Below, piece after piece: positions 17,149 through 28,639 of a stretch of 64,000 nt of DNA. The notes under the pieces were generated by a model that made no database searches, was not told the origin of the DNA, and saw only the letters and a list, made by a program, of their open reading frames with translations. Each line of letters starts with the position of its first letter. The first letter of the stretch is position 1. This DNA is from Candidatus Microbacterium phytovorans. GTDB lineage: Bacteria > Actinomycetota > Actinomycetes > Actinomycetales > Microbacteriaceae. Location of the stretch: the NCBI GenBank assembly GCA_029202445.1, contig CP119321.1:806001-870000 (forward strand), given 5' to 3'. Both the position numbers and the translations under genes were made by a program.

Positions 17149-19677
17149 TCAACCCGCGGGCTGGAGAGCGCGAACCCGCAGGTCGCGTGCCAGGGTGTCT
17201 CGCTGCTCGATGATCAGTCGCCGTAGGGCCGCGGGCGCGTCCTCGTTGTCGACGAGCCACTGATCGACTCGCGTGAGGCTGTCGGCAGCCGGGAACAGTC
17301 CACGCACGAGTCGGCGCGCGATCTCGATACTGCGCGTCGACCACACCGTCCGGATGCGATCGAAATACTCGTCGTCGAGGTCTGACACGAACCCACGATG
17401 GTCTCCTGCGCGGACCCCGGAGATCGTCGCATCCAGCTCGTCGTTGCTGAGTGCGGTGTCGCTCCAGGCCGCGTCCCATCCGGCGCGGCGTACCGCGCGG
17501 TCTGGTCGTGCGCCGAGCACAGTGCGGTGGGCGCGCCGGCCGGCGGCGGACGGATCGGCCGCGAGCTCCGTGTCGGCGTCGCGGGCGTCAGCGTGCCCGG
17601 TGGCCGCGAGGGCGATCAGCAACGCCCAGCGCAGGTCGGGGTCCAGCGCGAGGCCGTCGGGCGGCGTGGCTGCGCCGCGGAGAAGATCGCGGATGCCGGC
17701 GGCCCGACTGTCGTCGTTGCGAGCCCCCGATGCGAGCCCGCGCGCCCAGGCGAGCTGGGCGTCGCTTCCCGCGTCGGCTCGGTGCAGCGCCTCCCAGGTG
17801 GTCGCCAACCACGCAGCGGAGAGGCGCGCACGGTCGGCGCGGGCGGCGTAGTGCTCCAGGGCGTACGACGTGCGCGAGATGACGTCGGACAGCAGCGACA
17901 CCGACGTCTCTTCGGACGCGTGAGTGGTGACGATCTCGACGTATTCGGCGACCGGCAGCAGGCCGTCGCGTACGGCGTTCCACAGCGCGGCCCAGATGAC
18001 CGATCGCGCGAGCGGATCAGCGACGGTGCTGAGGCCCTGGGCGACGGCGACGGTCGAACGCTCGTCGAGGCGCACTTTCGCGTACGTCACGTCGTCGTCG
18101 TTCGGCACCAGGAGTGCGGCGTCGGGCAGCACGGGCGCCGCGATCGTCGTCTGTTCGGCGGACAGGTCCACCGAAACGCCCGCACGTCGGACGAGACGCT
18201 CGCCTTCCCAGTCGTACGCGCCGATGAGGATGCGATGCGGGCGCGCCGGAGTCTGGTGCACCACGAGACCGTTCTCCGTGCGAGTCAGCCGGATCTCCGG
18301 CATCCCCGTCGTCTGCAGCCAGTGGGCACTCCACGCAGTGAGGTCGCGGCCGGACGCCGCTTCGAGCGCTCGCAAGAGATCGGTGAGAGTGGTGCTCCCA
18401 TACGCGTGGTCGGCGAAGTACCGTTGAGCGCCGCGGAAGAACGCGTCCTCGCCGACGAAGCCGACGAGCTGCTTGAGGACGGACGCTCCCTTCGCGTACG
18501 TGATGCCGTCGAAGTTGAGCTTGGCCGCCTCGAGGTCGGTGATGTCGGCGACGATCGGATGCGTCGTCGGAAGCTGATCCTGCTCGTAGGCCCAGGCCTT
18601 TCGCCTGCTCGCGAAGCTCACCCACGCCTCGGGATGGACTCCGGCCGCGACCGAGACGTGCGAACCCATGAAATCGGCGAATGACTCTTTCAACCACAGG
18701 TCGTCCCACCAGCGCATCGTCGCGAGGTCGCCGAACCACATGTGCGCCATCTCGTGCAGGATCGTGTTGGCGCGAGCTTCGTGCTGGGCGGCAGTGGCCG
18801 CGCCTCGGAAGAGGTAGGCCTCGGTGAAGGTCACGAGACCCGGATTCTCCATAGCGCCCAGGTTGTACTCGGGGACGAAGATCTGGTCGTACTTCCCCCA
18901 TGGGTAGGCGAAGGCGAATGCCTCCTCGAAGAAGGTGAGACCTCGCCGCGTGACGTCGAGGATCTCCTCGGCATCCAGATGGGGTGCCATCGAGGCGCGG
19001 CAGAGGACCGACAGGTCGATGCGGCGGTCGGCCGCCGTCCAGACACCTTCCACGCGGTGGTACGGACCGGCGGCGACAACCGTGATGTAGCTGGAGAGAG
19101 GCAGAGTCTCCGCGAACGAGTGCCGTACGCCCCCGTCGACATCGGCGCGGTGCGTGGCTGCGCCGTTGGACAGCACCACCCATCCCGCGGGTGCGCTCAC
19201 CCGGAAGCGCCAGCGCGCCTTCAGGTCGGGCTGCTCGAACACGGGGTAGACGCGCCGCGCGTCCGCCGGCTCATACTGCGTGTACAGGTAGACCTCGTCG
19301 TCGACCGGATCGGTGAATCGGTGCAATCCTTCGCCCGAGCGGCTGAACACGCCGCGTGCGCGGACGGTCACCACGTTGTGCGCGGCCAAACCGTCGACGC
19401 GGAGCCGCGCCCCGTCCCATTCGACGGGCCGCGTCTCGCCGTTAACGACGAGCCCGCTCACCTCCGCGCCCACGAAGTCGATCCACGTCTCGCTGGTCGA
19501 CGCGGAGAAGACGAAGGTCGCGGACGTCTCGAACGTCTCGATCGCCAGGTCGGCGGCGTGCCGGAGATCGAGGTCGACGTCGATCGTGTCCAGCCGTAGG
19601 GCGGACGAACGTGCGGACGTCTCCTCGCGAGTCAGATTCGCGGTCGGTGGAGGGGTGACGGCAGAGGACGAAGACAC
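17149..19677 (-). CDS. pepN: Aminopeptidase N (M1 family)
   Basis: 842-residue zinc aminopeptidase that removes N-terminal residues from peptides. The exopeptidase motif GAMEN is followed by HEMAHMWFGDL and, 18 residues further, the third zinc ligand in LWLKESFADF, so the HExxH-(18)-E set is complete. The N-terminal beta domain and C-terminal ERAP1-like helical domain are full length for actinobacterial PepN (about 840-860). Start GTG 19677 is chosen by alignment to the family N-terminus. It is convergent with fadB (13 bases between stops) and is followed upstream by dxs on the same strand. Confidence 0.95.
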   Translation of the reverse strand: MSSSSAVTPPPTANLTREETSARSSALRLDTIDVDLDLRHAADLAIETFETSATFVFSASTSETWIDFVGAEVSGLVVNGETRPVEWDGARLRVDGLAAHNVVTVRARGVFSRSGEGLHRFTDPVDDEVYLYTQYEPADARRVYPVFEQPDLKARWRFRVSAPAGWVVLSNGAATHRADVDGGVRHSFAETLPLSSYITVVAAGPYHRVEGVWTAADRRIDLSVLCRASMAPHLDAEEILDVTRRGLTFFEEAFAFAYPWGKYDQIFVPEYNLGAMENPGLVTFTEAYLFRGAATAAQHEARANTILHEMAHMWFGDLATMRWWDDLWLKESFADFMGSHVSVAAGVHPEAWVSFASRRKAWAYEQDQLPTTHPIVADITDLEAAKLNFDGITYAKGASVLKQLVGFVGEDAFFRGAQRYFADHAYGSTTLTDLLRALEAASGRDLTAWSAHWLQTTGMPEIRLTRTENGLVVHQTPARPHRILIGAYDWEGERLVRRAGVSVDLSAEQTTIAAPVLPDAALLVPNDDDVTYAKVRLDERSTVAVAQGLSTVADPLARSVIWAALWNAVRDGLLPVAEYVEIVTTHASEETSVSLLSDVISRTSYALEHYAARADRARLSAAWLATTWEALHRADAGSDAQLAWARGLASGARNDDSRAAGIRDLLRGAATPPDGLALDPDLRWALLIALAATGHADARDADTELAADPSAAGRRAHRTVLGARPDRAVRRAGWDAAWSDTALSNDELDATISGVRAGDHRGFVSDLDDEYFDRIRTVWSTRSIEIARRLVRGLFPAADSLTRVDQWLVDNEDAPAALRRLIIEQRDTLARDLRVRALQPAG

Positions 19678-19700
19678 AGCTCCATGCTGTCACGCCGCCG

Positions 19701-21653
19701 TCAACGCGCTCGCGAACCGGAATCGTCGGCGAGCCACAGGGTGCCCGTGTCGTTCGTCGGACGGGCGACGGGAATACGGGTGCCGAGCACCTGAGCGACG
19801 ACGTCCTGCGCGATCTTCGCCGCGGTCAAGCCCGCATCGGCGAGGATCTGCTCGCGCGACGCGTGGTCGATGAACGCGTCGGGAAGTCCGAGCTCGTCGA
19901 CGGCCGTATCGACGCCCGACTCGCGGAGCACCTGGCGCACCCGGGTGCCGATCCCGCCGACACGGATGCCGTCTTCGATCGTGATGACGAGCCGGTGGCG
20001 TGCGGCGAGCTCCACGACGGACGCCGCGACGGGAACCACCCACCGCGGGTCGATCACGGTCGCCCCGATACCCTGCGCGCGCAAGCGCTCGGCGACCTCG
20101 ACCGACAACTGCGCCATCGAGCCGATGCCGATGATGAGCACGTCTTCGCCGCCGGCGCGGTACAGGACGTCCACACCGTCGGCGCGCCGTTCGACGGCGG
20201 GCAGGTCGTCGGCGACGGAGCCCTTCGGGAACCGGATGACGGTCGGCGCGTCGCTGACTTCGAGAGCCTCGTCGAACTCTTCGCGCAGTCGAGCAGCGTC
20301 GCGGGGGGCAGCGATGCGGATGCCGGGAACGAGCTGGAGCATGGCGAGATCCCAGATGCCGTGGTGGCTCGGCCCGTCCGGCCCCGTCACGCCGGACCGG
20401 TCCAGCACGAAGGTAACGCCCGCGCGATGCAGGGCGACGTCCATCATGACCTGATCGAACGCGCGGTTCATGAACGTCGCGTAGATGGCGACAACGGGGT
20501 GAAGACCCCCGTAGGCCAGGCCGGCAGCGGATGCCACGGCGTGCTGCTCGGCGATGCCGACGTCGTAGGTGCGGTCGGGGAAGCGCTGCGCGAACGGCTG
20601 CAGCCCCGTCGGACGCAGCATGGCCGCGGTGATCGCGATGACGTCGTCTCGCCTCTCCCCCGCGGCGACCAGCGACTCCGCGAAGACGTCGGTCCAGGCG
20701 AGCGCGTTCGACCCGCCGAGAGGTTCACCCGTGACCGGGTCGATCTTGCCCACGGCGTGGAACTGGTCGGCCTCGTCATTTCGGGCGGGTTCATACCCGC
20801 GACCCTTTTCGGTGATCGCGTGGACGATGACAGGCGCGCGGTACTCCTTGGCGAGCTGCAGCGTCTCCAAGAGCGCGTCCACGTCGTGACCGTCGATGGG
20901 GCCGAGGTATTTGATATCGAGGTTCGAGTAGAGCGCGGCGTTGTTGGTGAACCGAGAGAGAAATCCGTGCGTCCCGCCTCGCACTCCGCGGTAGAGCGCC
21001 CGTCCGGCGGGCCCGAGCTTGCGGAACAGCGTGTCGGACCGACGTCGCAGATGCTCGTAGCCGTCGGTCGTGCGCACGCGGTTCAGATAGCGCGCCATCC
21101 CGCCGATCGTGGGCGCATAGGAGCGGCCGTTGTCATTGACGACGATGACGAGGTTGCGGTCGTTGTCGTCGGAGATGTTGTTGAGGGCCTCCCACGTCAT
21201 CCCTCCCGTGAGCGAGCCGTCGCCGACGACGGCCACGACGTGGCGGTCGTCGCGCCCCGTCCGCGTCAGTGCGCGGGAGATGCCGTCCGCCCAGCTGAGC
21301 GAGCTCGATGCGTGCGAGGACTCCACGACGTCATGCGGGCTCTCGGATCGCTGCGGGTACCCGGCGAGGCCGCCGCGCGCGCGCAAACCGTCGAAGTCCT
21401 GACGGCCGGTGAGGAGCTTGTGCACGTAGGACTGGTGACCCGTGTCGAACACGATCGGATCGTTCGGCGAGTCGAAGACCCGGTGGATGGCGAGGGTCAG
21501 CTCGACCACGCCCAGGTTCGGTCCGAGGTGGCCGCCCGTGCGGGACACGTTGGCGACGAGGAACTCGCGAATCTCTTGCGCCAGCGCTCGAAGGTCGTCG
21601 GCGCTGAGCGCATCGAGGTCCCGAGGACCGATGATCGACGCGAGCAGACTCAT
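19701..21653 (-). CDS. dxs: 1-deoxy-D-xylulose-5-phosphate synthase
   Basis: 650-residue thiamine-diphosphate enzyme making DXP from pyruvate and glyceraldehyde 3-phosphate, the first step of the MEP isoprenoid pathway. TPP motif VVGDGSLTGGMTWEALNN (near 150), RTGGHLGPNLGVVELT near 40, GIAEQHAVASAAGLA with the catalytic Glu, and a transketolase C-terminal domain. Length is standard. A TACAAT -10 box ends 6 bases before the ATG, predicting a leaderless mRNA. pepN follows 23 bases downstream and may be co-transcribed. Confidence 0.97.
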   Translation of the reverse strand: MSLLASIIGPRDLDALSADDLRALAQEIREFLVANVSRTGGHLGPNLGVVELTLAIHRVFDSPNDPIVFDTGHQSYVHKLLTGRQDFDGLRARGGLAGYPQRSESPHDVVESSHASSSLSWADGISRALTRTGRDDRHVVAVVGDGSLTGGMTWEALNNISDDNDRNLVIVVNDNGRSYAPTIGGMARYLNRVRTTDGYEHLRRRSDTLFRKLGPAGRALYRGVRGGTHGFLSRFTNNAALYSNLDIKYLGPIDGHDVDALLETLQLAKEYRAPVIVHAITEKGRGYEPARNDEADQFHAVGKIDPVTGEPLGGSNALAWTDVFAESLVAAGERRDDVIAITAAMLRPTGLQPFAQRFPDRTYDVGIAEQHAVASAAGLAYGGLHPVVAIYATFMNRAFDQVMMDVALHRAGVTFVLDRSGVTGPDGPSHHGIWDLAMLQLVPGIRIAAPRDAARLREEFDEALEVSDAPTVIRFPKGSVADDLPAVERRADGVDVLYRAGGEDVLIIGIGSMAQLSVEVAERLRAQGIGATVIDPRWVVPVAASVVELAARHRLVITIEDGIRVGGIGTRVRQVLRESGVDTAVDELGLPDAFIDHASREQILADAGLTAAKIAQDVVAQVLGTRIPVARPTNDTGTLWLADDSGSRAR

Positions 21654-21665
21654 CTCTCGATTGTA
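21654..21665 (-). promoter_or_regulatory. Leaderless -10 box for dxs
   Basis: TACAAT at 21665-21660, near-consensus for the housekeeping sigma factor, followed by six bases (CGAGAG) and the ATG. Confidence 0.65.
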
Positions 21666-21682
21666 TGCGTGCCGATACGAGA

Positions 21683-21724
21683 AAGCCCCGGATCCGCCGC
21701 GCGACGCGGCAGGACCGGGGCCTT
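21683..21724 (-). terminator. Terminator of acnA
   Basis: Two-part hairpin: outer arms AAAGCCCCGG and CCGGGGCCTT, inner arms CCGCCGC/GCGGC. It lies 11 bases past the acnA stop codon and before the dxs promoter. Confidence 0.75.
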
Positions 21725-21734
21725 CTCCGGATGC

Positions 21735-24599
<2,865 letters not shown>

Positions 24600-24691
24600 G
24601 TCTGGTCTCCTTATCCTGGGCCGCGGGCGCCTTCGTCGGCGGGGACGGGCGCGCACCACGTCGCTTCCATCTTCGCGCGGCCCGGAGGCCC

Positions 24692-24697
24692 AGGCTA
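24692..24697 (-). promoter_or_regulatory. Possible -10 box of acnA
   Basis: TAGCCT on the minus strand, about 92 bases before the acnA start codon. The palindrome at 24726-24753 begins 28 bases further upstream, close to where a -35 element would end. Confidence 0.35.
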
Positions 24698-24725
24698 GTG
24701 AGGTTCCCCTAACCGCCCGTCGCGA

Positions 24726-24753
24726 AGATTTATCTCGATATCAAGATAAATCT
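24726..24753 (-). promoter_or_regulatory. 28-base AT-rich palindrome upstream of acnA (putative MarR-type operator)
   Basis: Arms AGATTTATCT and AGATAAATCT are exact reverse complements; the centre GATATC is itself palindromic, leaving one mismatched pair in 28 bases. It is strikingly AT-rich against ~70% GC surroundings and ends directly at the DUF3159 stop codon. The size and symmetry suit a MarR-family dimer. A MarR protein (TamR) is known to act on the aconitase promoter in Streptomyces; assignment to such a regulator here is inference. Confidence 0.6.
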
Positions 24754-24754
24754 A

Positions 24755-25522
24755 TCACGCCGCGTCGGACGCTTCGGCTCGCGGGTACACCGCGCGGACG
24801 GCCAGCCAGGTGACGGCGACGAGCGGAGCGAACAGTGGCAGCCCCATTACGAGCTTGAGGGTTCCGAGGGTGGTGACATCCCCCGCGAAGTACAGCGGGA
24901 GTTGCACTCCCAGTCGGGCGAAGAACAGCGCCGACCATGCGAGGGCGAGCCAGAAGAACGTCCGGCGCTTGCGCGCGTCGGCACGCCACGCCGTCCCCTC
25001 GTTCATGAGGAACCCGGCCGCCAATCCGATGAGCGACCAGCCGACGAGCGCCGACACGAGGAAGGCCGTGCCGTAGACCGCATTCGTGATGAGGCCCGGA
25101 ACGAAGTTGTCCTCGCCGCGACCCGTCCACAGGGCCAGTCCCGCGGCGGCAGCCGTCGCGATCAGGCCGCCGAGGGCTGCGCTCAGGGTCGACCTCTGGA
25201 TCAGCCGGATCACCGTGAAGGCGGCCGCCAAGGCCACCGACACCACGAGGGAAAGCACGAGATCGCGAGTCGTCGTGAACAGCACCACGAAAGCCAGGCC
25301 CGGGAGCACCGCCTCGAGGACGCCGCGCCAGCCGCCCATCGCGTGCCACACGACGTGCCCCGTCGACGCGTCCTTCGCGGGATCGAGACCCGCGCGGCGT
25401 GCCGCACTGCCCAACGCCTGGCCCAGGATGTCGGATGCCGACGCCTCCGGCGGGGTGAGATCCGGTCGAGCGGCGTGCTCGTCGGCGCCCTCCGGAGCGT
25501 CGGGCCGAGAGAGGTCGCTCAC
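24755..25522 (-). CDS. DUF3159 membrane protein
   Basis: 255 residues: a ~45-residue acidic soluble N-terminus, then five or six hydrophobic segments beginning at VLPGLAFVVLFTTTRDLVLSL. It is an Actinobacteria-specific family without assigned function, usually found beside dut and DUF3710 genes, as here. The GTG start overlaps the DUF3710 stop codon (GTGA), making it the third gene of a tightly coupled dut-DUF3710-DUF3159 operon. The stop codon directly abuts the palindrome of the acnA promoter. Confidence 0.85.
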   Translation of the reverse strand: MSDLSRPDAPEGADEHAARPDLTPPEASASDILGQALGSAARRAGLDPAKDASTGHVVWHAMGGWRGVLEAVLPGLAFVVLFTTTRDLVLSLVVSVALAAAFTVIRLIQRSTLSAALGGLIATAAAAGLALWTGRGEDNFVPGLITNAVYGTAFLVSALVGWSLIGLAAGFLMNEGTAWRADARKRRTFFWLALAWSALFFARLGVQLPLYFAGDVTTLGTLKLVMGLPLFAPLVAVTWLAVRAVYPRAEASDAA

Positions 25523-26103
25523 GCCGAACCGGGGGCTGCGGGCATCTTCAGCGGAATGAGGTCGCGCGGCGGCATGGGCGTACCTCCACGGACGACGACG
25601 ATGGACCGGAAGAGGTCCTCCACCCGGGCCGCGGCCTCGACGTCAGCGGCCGCGGCACCGCCGATGACGCCCCGGAGGAACCACCGCGGACCGTCTACGC
25701 CCACGAAGCGGGCGATCCGCTTTCCGCTCGTCCCATCGGCGCCCGACACCGGGACCTCGGCGAGAAGCTCGTGTCCGAGGGGCCCCTCGCGCTCTTCCAC
25801 CCGTCCGCCCTGCTGGCGGATCTGCTGGCGGATCTGCTCGCGCGTCTCGTCCCACAGGCCGGTCGAACGTGGGGCGGCGAAGGGTTGAACCTGCAACGTG
25901 GAGTCCGCGTAGTCGAGTCCGACCGCGACGATGCGCTTGGTCTGCTCCTCCACTTCGAGGCGGAGGTTGAGTCCTTCGCGCGGGAGGATCTTGATTCCGC
26001 CGAGGTCGATGTACGGACGAACCGGGTTCGCCTCGGACTCGTCGAAGGGTCCCGTCGCCGAGCGATCGGTCGGTGACGCCTTGCGGATGTCTCCGTCGGT
26101 CAT
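25519..26103 (-). CDS. DUF3710 family protein
   Basis: 194-residue soluble protein of an Actinobacteria-specific family. Characteristic segments are YIDLGGIKILP near residue 32, GRVEEREGPLGHELLAEVP in the middle, and DGPRWFLRGVIGG near 140. Function unknown. The ATG overlaps the dut stop codon (ATGA) and its own stop overlaps the DUF3159 start, so all three should be made together. Confidence 0.88.
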   Translation of the reverse strand: MTDGDIRKASPTDRSATGPFDESEANPVRPYIDLGGIKILPREGLNLRLEVEEQTKRIVAVGLDYADSTLQVQPFAAPRSTGLWDETREQIRQQIRQQGGRVEEREGPLGHELLAEVPVSGADGTSGKRIARFVGVDGPRWFLRGVIGGAAAADVEAAARVEDLFRSIVVVRGGTPMPPRDLIPLKMPAAPGSA

Positions 26104-26549
26104 GCGTGCTTTCCTGTCTGATAGCCGGTGGAACCGAAGCCGCCCTCGCCGCGCGTGCTGTCGGGCAGTTCGTCCACGGTGATGAATCGGGCCTGAGGAA
26201 CGGGCATGATCACGATCTGTGCGATCCGATCGCCCGCCGCGATGTCGTACGCCTCCGTGGCATCGGTGTTGAGGAGGGAGACCTTGATCTCGCCGCGATA
26301 GCCCGCGTCGACCGTTCCCGGCGCGTTCACGATGGTGATGCCGTGCTTCGCGGCGAGCCCGCTGCGCGGGACCACGAAGGCGACGTAGCCCTCGGGAAGG
26401 GCGATACGTACGCCGGTGCCGACGAGAGCACGCTGTCCGGGCTCCAGACGCACCGCCTCCGTCGAGACGAGGTCGGCTCCCGCGTCGCCGGGATGGGCGT
26501 AGACGGGCACGTGCGATGCGATGATGGGAATGTCCACGCTTTGGATCAC
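26100..26549 (-). CDS. dut: dUTP diphosphatase
   Basis: 149-residue trimeric dUTPase that keeps uracil out of DNA and supplies dUMP. All five family motifs are visible: HPGDAGADL, PRSGLAAKHGI, NAPGTVDAGYRGEIKV, DRIAQIV and the C-terminal P-loop-like RGEGGFGSTG. Start GTG 26549 is preferred over GTG 26537 because a TACCCT -10 box ends 6 bases before it and because the longer N-terminus aligns better with mycobacterial Dut. Divergent from the DUF3093 gene. Confidence 0.93.
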   Translation of the reverse strand: MIQSVDIPIIASHVPVYAHPGDAGADLVSTEAVRLEPGQRALVGTGVRIALPEGYVAFVVPRSGLAAKHGITIVNAPGTVDAGYRGEIKVSLLNTDATEAYDIAAGDRIAQIVIMPVPQARFITVDELPDSTRGEGGFGSTGYQTGKHA

Positions 26550-26561
26550 TCCATGAGGGTA
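26550..26561 (-). promoter_or_regulatory. Leaderless -10 box for dut
   Basis: TACCCT at 26561-26556 followed by six bases and GTG at 26549. It overlaps the potential ATG codons at 26553 and 26562 of the divergent DUF3093 gene. Confidence 0.5.
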
Positions 26562-26570
26562 ATGCACAAC

Positions 26571-27038
26571 ATGACGAGCGACCTGAGACCGCACGCGGTC
26601 CCCTACCGCGAACGACTGAGCCCCTCGCTGTGGGTGCTGGCTGCAGCCGCCGTGAGCGCACCGATGGTGGCACTCGTCTTCGTCCCGCTCGACCCGACGG
26701 TCGCCCTTGCCGCGGGAGTCGGGGTGGCGCTCGCACTGGTGGTCGGGCTGGTCGCTGCGTCGCCGGTCATCGCTGTCGACGACGGTGAACTGATGGTCGG
26801 CCGTGCCCACGTGCCCGTCGAGCTGCTGGGTGAGCCGGAAACGGCATCCGGTGAGGAGGCGCGTCTTCTGCGGGGCCCGGGGCTCTCGAGGACGGCGTGG
26901 CACCTTCTGCGCCCCGGAATCGACGGACTCGTTCGCGTGCCGGTCACCGATCCCCACGATCCGGTGACGGAGTGGGTCTTCTCGACGCGCACACCCGATC
27001 GGGTCGCTGCGGCCCTGCGACGCGCCCGCTCGTCCTGA
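26571..27038 (+). CDS. DUF3093 membrane protein
   Basis: 155 residues with two adjacent hydrophobic segments (LWVLAAAAVSAPMVALVF and VALAAGVGVALALVVGLVA) preceded by YRERLSPS, the family hallmark, then a soluble C-terminal domain ending in TRTPDRVAAALRRA. Actinobacteria-specific, function unknown, normally next to dut as here. Three in-frame ATG codons (26553, 26562, 26571) are possible. I choose the last because GAGGG lies at a workable distance and the earlier ones fall within the dut promoter, but the start is uncertain. Confidence 0.8.
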   Translation: MTSDLRPHAVPYRERLSPSLWVLAAAAVSAPMVALVFVPLDPTVALAAGVGVALALVVGLVAASPVIAVDDGELMVGRAHVPVELLGEPETASGEEARLLRGPGLSRTAWHLLRPGIDGLVRVPVTDPHDPVTEWVFSTRTPDRVAAALRRARSS

Positions 27039-27096
27039 GGAGCGGGCGCTCGGACGGTCCGGAGCTGGTCAGGTGGCGGCCATCAGGCGGCGCTGA

Positions 27097-27390
27097 TCAG
27101 GCGGCGCACTCCATGCACACGGCGCCGGCCGCCGACTCGTGATCGATCTGAGTGCGGTGCTTGACGAGGAAGCACTCGATGCAGGTGAACTCGTCCTCCT
27201 GCGGGGGCAGCACGACGACGTCGAGTTCGAGGTCGGACAGGTCCGCCCCCGGCAGCTCGAACCCCGAGGGGTTGTCCGCATCCTCGGAGTCGACCGATCC
27301 CGACAGCTTGTCGGGGACGCGCTCCTTCAGGGCCTCGATCGACTCGCTGTCGTCGTCGGTCTTGCGGGGGGCGTCGTAATCCGTAGCCAT
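27097..27390 (-). CDS. DUF4193 family zinc-ribbon-like protein
   Basis: 97 residues. The N-terminus MATDYDAPRKTDDDSES is diagnostic for the family. The middle is acidic, and the C-terminus has two CxxC-like pairs (CIEC and CMEC) about 20 residues apart, which could bind a zinc ion. Function is unknown; the gene is almost universal in Actinobacteria and sits close to dut and sigA. The ATG at 27390 is set by the conserved N-terminus, although the frame is open upstream. Confidence 0.88.
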   Translation of the reverse strand: MATDYDAPRKTDDDSESIEALKERVPDKLSGSVDSEDADNPSGFELPGADLSDLELDVVVLPPQEDEFTCIECFLVKHRTQIDHESAAGAVCMECAA

Positions 27391-27609
27391 TGCTCGAACG
27401 TCTCTACTTCCAGTGTTTCGTATTCGCGGGCCCGAGTCGGGCGGCCATAGTTTGCACGACCGCACTGCATTTCGCAAATGCCGTCGTGTGCCGCCGACGA
27501 TCCCGCCGGTTCGTCGCGTCAAACTCGCGGCGCGCGCGGGATATTCCCGTCATCCAGAAGGCTGCGTGACACGATGGGCGCACACGCAGGAACGGGAGGG
27601 GTGTTTCGC

Positions 27610-28638
27610 ATGGAGCAGCTCAAGGTCATCGGGATCGAAGACGGCGTACTCGTGCTCGCCACGGAGTCCGGCGATCGGTTCGCTCTGCCCGTCGACGAGA
27701 CGCTGCGCACGCAGTTGCGTCGCACGACGCGAGACGCCGAGCCCCGCGCCGCGAGGCCGAGCCCGCGCGACATCCAGTCGCACATCCGCGCCGGACTGTC
27801 CGCGCAGGAGGTCGCCACGCTGCTGGGCGTGCGCGTCGAGGACGTCGCTCGATTCGAGGGCCCGGTGCTCGCCGAGCGTGAGCACATCGTCGGTCAGGCC
27901 CTGGCTGTGCCTGTTCTTCTCGGCGGGGAACTCGACCCCGATGCTCAGCCGACGTTCGGCACCGCGGTACGCGCGAAGCTCGCAGAAGCGGGCGCCGTCG
28001 GCGAGCGGTGGACGAGCTGGCGCGAGCAGAGCGGTTGGATCGTGAAGCTCGAGTTCACCGCGGGCGATGTCGATCACGACGCGCGGTGGTCCTTCGACCC
28101 GCGTCGCGCAACGCTCGCGCCCCAGAACGCCGACGCCACGCAGTTGTCCCGCCAGGGCTCGCTTCCCGAAGGGCTCATCCCCCGCTTACGCGCGCTGGAC
28201 GTGTCGAGCGTGAAGGATGCCACGCGCTTCGACAGCGGCGCCTTCGGTCCCCGTCGTCTCCCCGATGCCGATCTGGAAGCTCCCGAGGTTCGGGAGCCCG
28301 CATCCCCCGCCGTGCAGCAGGCAGCCATCAAGCGCGCACCGGAGCAGGCGATCACCTCGACCGACACCGCCGATCTGCTGGAAGCGCTGCGCCGCCGCCG
28401 CGGACAGCGTGAAGCCATGCCCGGGGAGGCTTCCGATTCCGAGAGCCCTCGCGCCACGTCGAGTCCCGTCGCACTGTTCGACGCGCTCGAGCCCGGCTAC
28501 GACGAAGCGCCGGCCGAGGAGTCGCGTCCTGAGGCTCCGATCGACGAGCCGTCGGCCGACACGTCGCGACGCAAGGGACGCACGTCCATGCCCTCCTGGG
28601 ACGAGATCGTCTTCGGCGCGCGCACCGAAGACGGCTGA
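27610..28638 (+). CDS. sepH: Septation protein SepH
   Basis: 342 residues. The N-terminal domain (1-160; formerly DUF3071) starts MEQLKVIGIEDGVLVLAT. It contains a helix-turn-helix-like segment RDIQSHIRAGLSAQEVATL near 60-80 and SGWIVKLEFTAG near 140. The C-terminal half is a disordered linker rich in Pro, Glu and Ala that ends in WDEIVFGAR. In Streptomyces and mycobacteria SepH binds and stimulates FtsZ assembly; that role is inferred here. GAGGGG lies about 9 bases before the ATG. Convergent with the next gene, one base between stops. Confidence 0.9.
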   Translation: MEQLKVIGIEDGVLVLATESGDRFALPVDETLRTQLRRTTRDAEPRAARPSPRDIQSHIRAGLSAQEVATLLGVRVEDVARFEGPVLAEREHIVGQALAVPVLLGGELDPDAQPTFGTAVRAKLAEAGAVGERWTSWREQSGWIVKLEFTAGDVDHDARWSFDPRRATLAPQNADATQLSRQGSLPEGLIPRLRALDVSSVKDATRFDSGAFGPRRLPDADLEAPEVREPASPAVQQAAIKRAPEQAITSTDTADLLEALRRRRGQREAMPGEASDSESPRATSSPVALFDALEPGYDEAPAEESRPEAPIDEPSADTSRRKGRTSMPSWDEIVFGARTEDG

Positions 28639-28639
28639 T

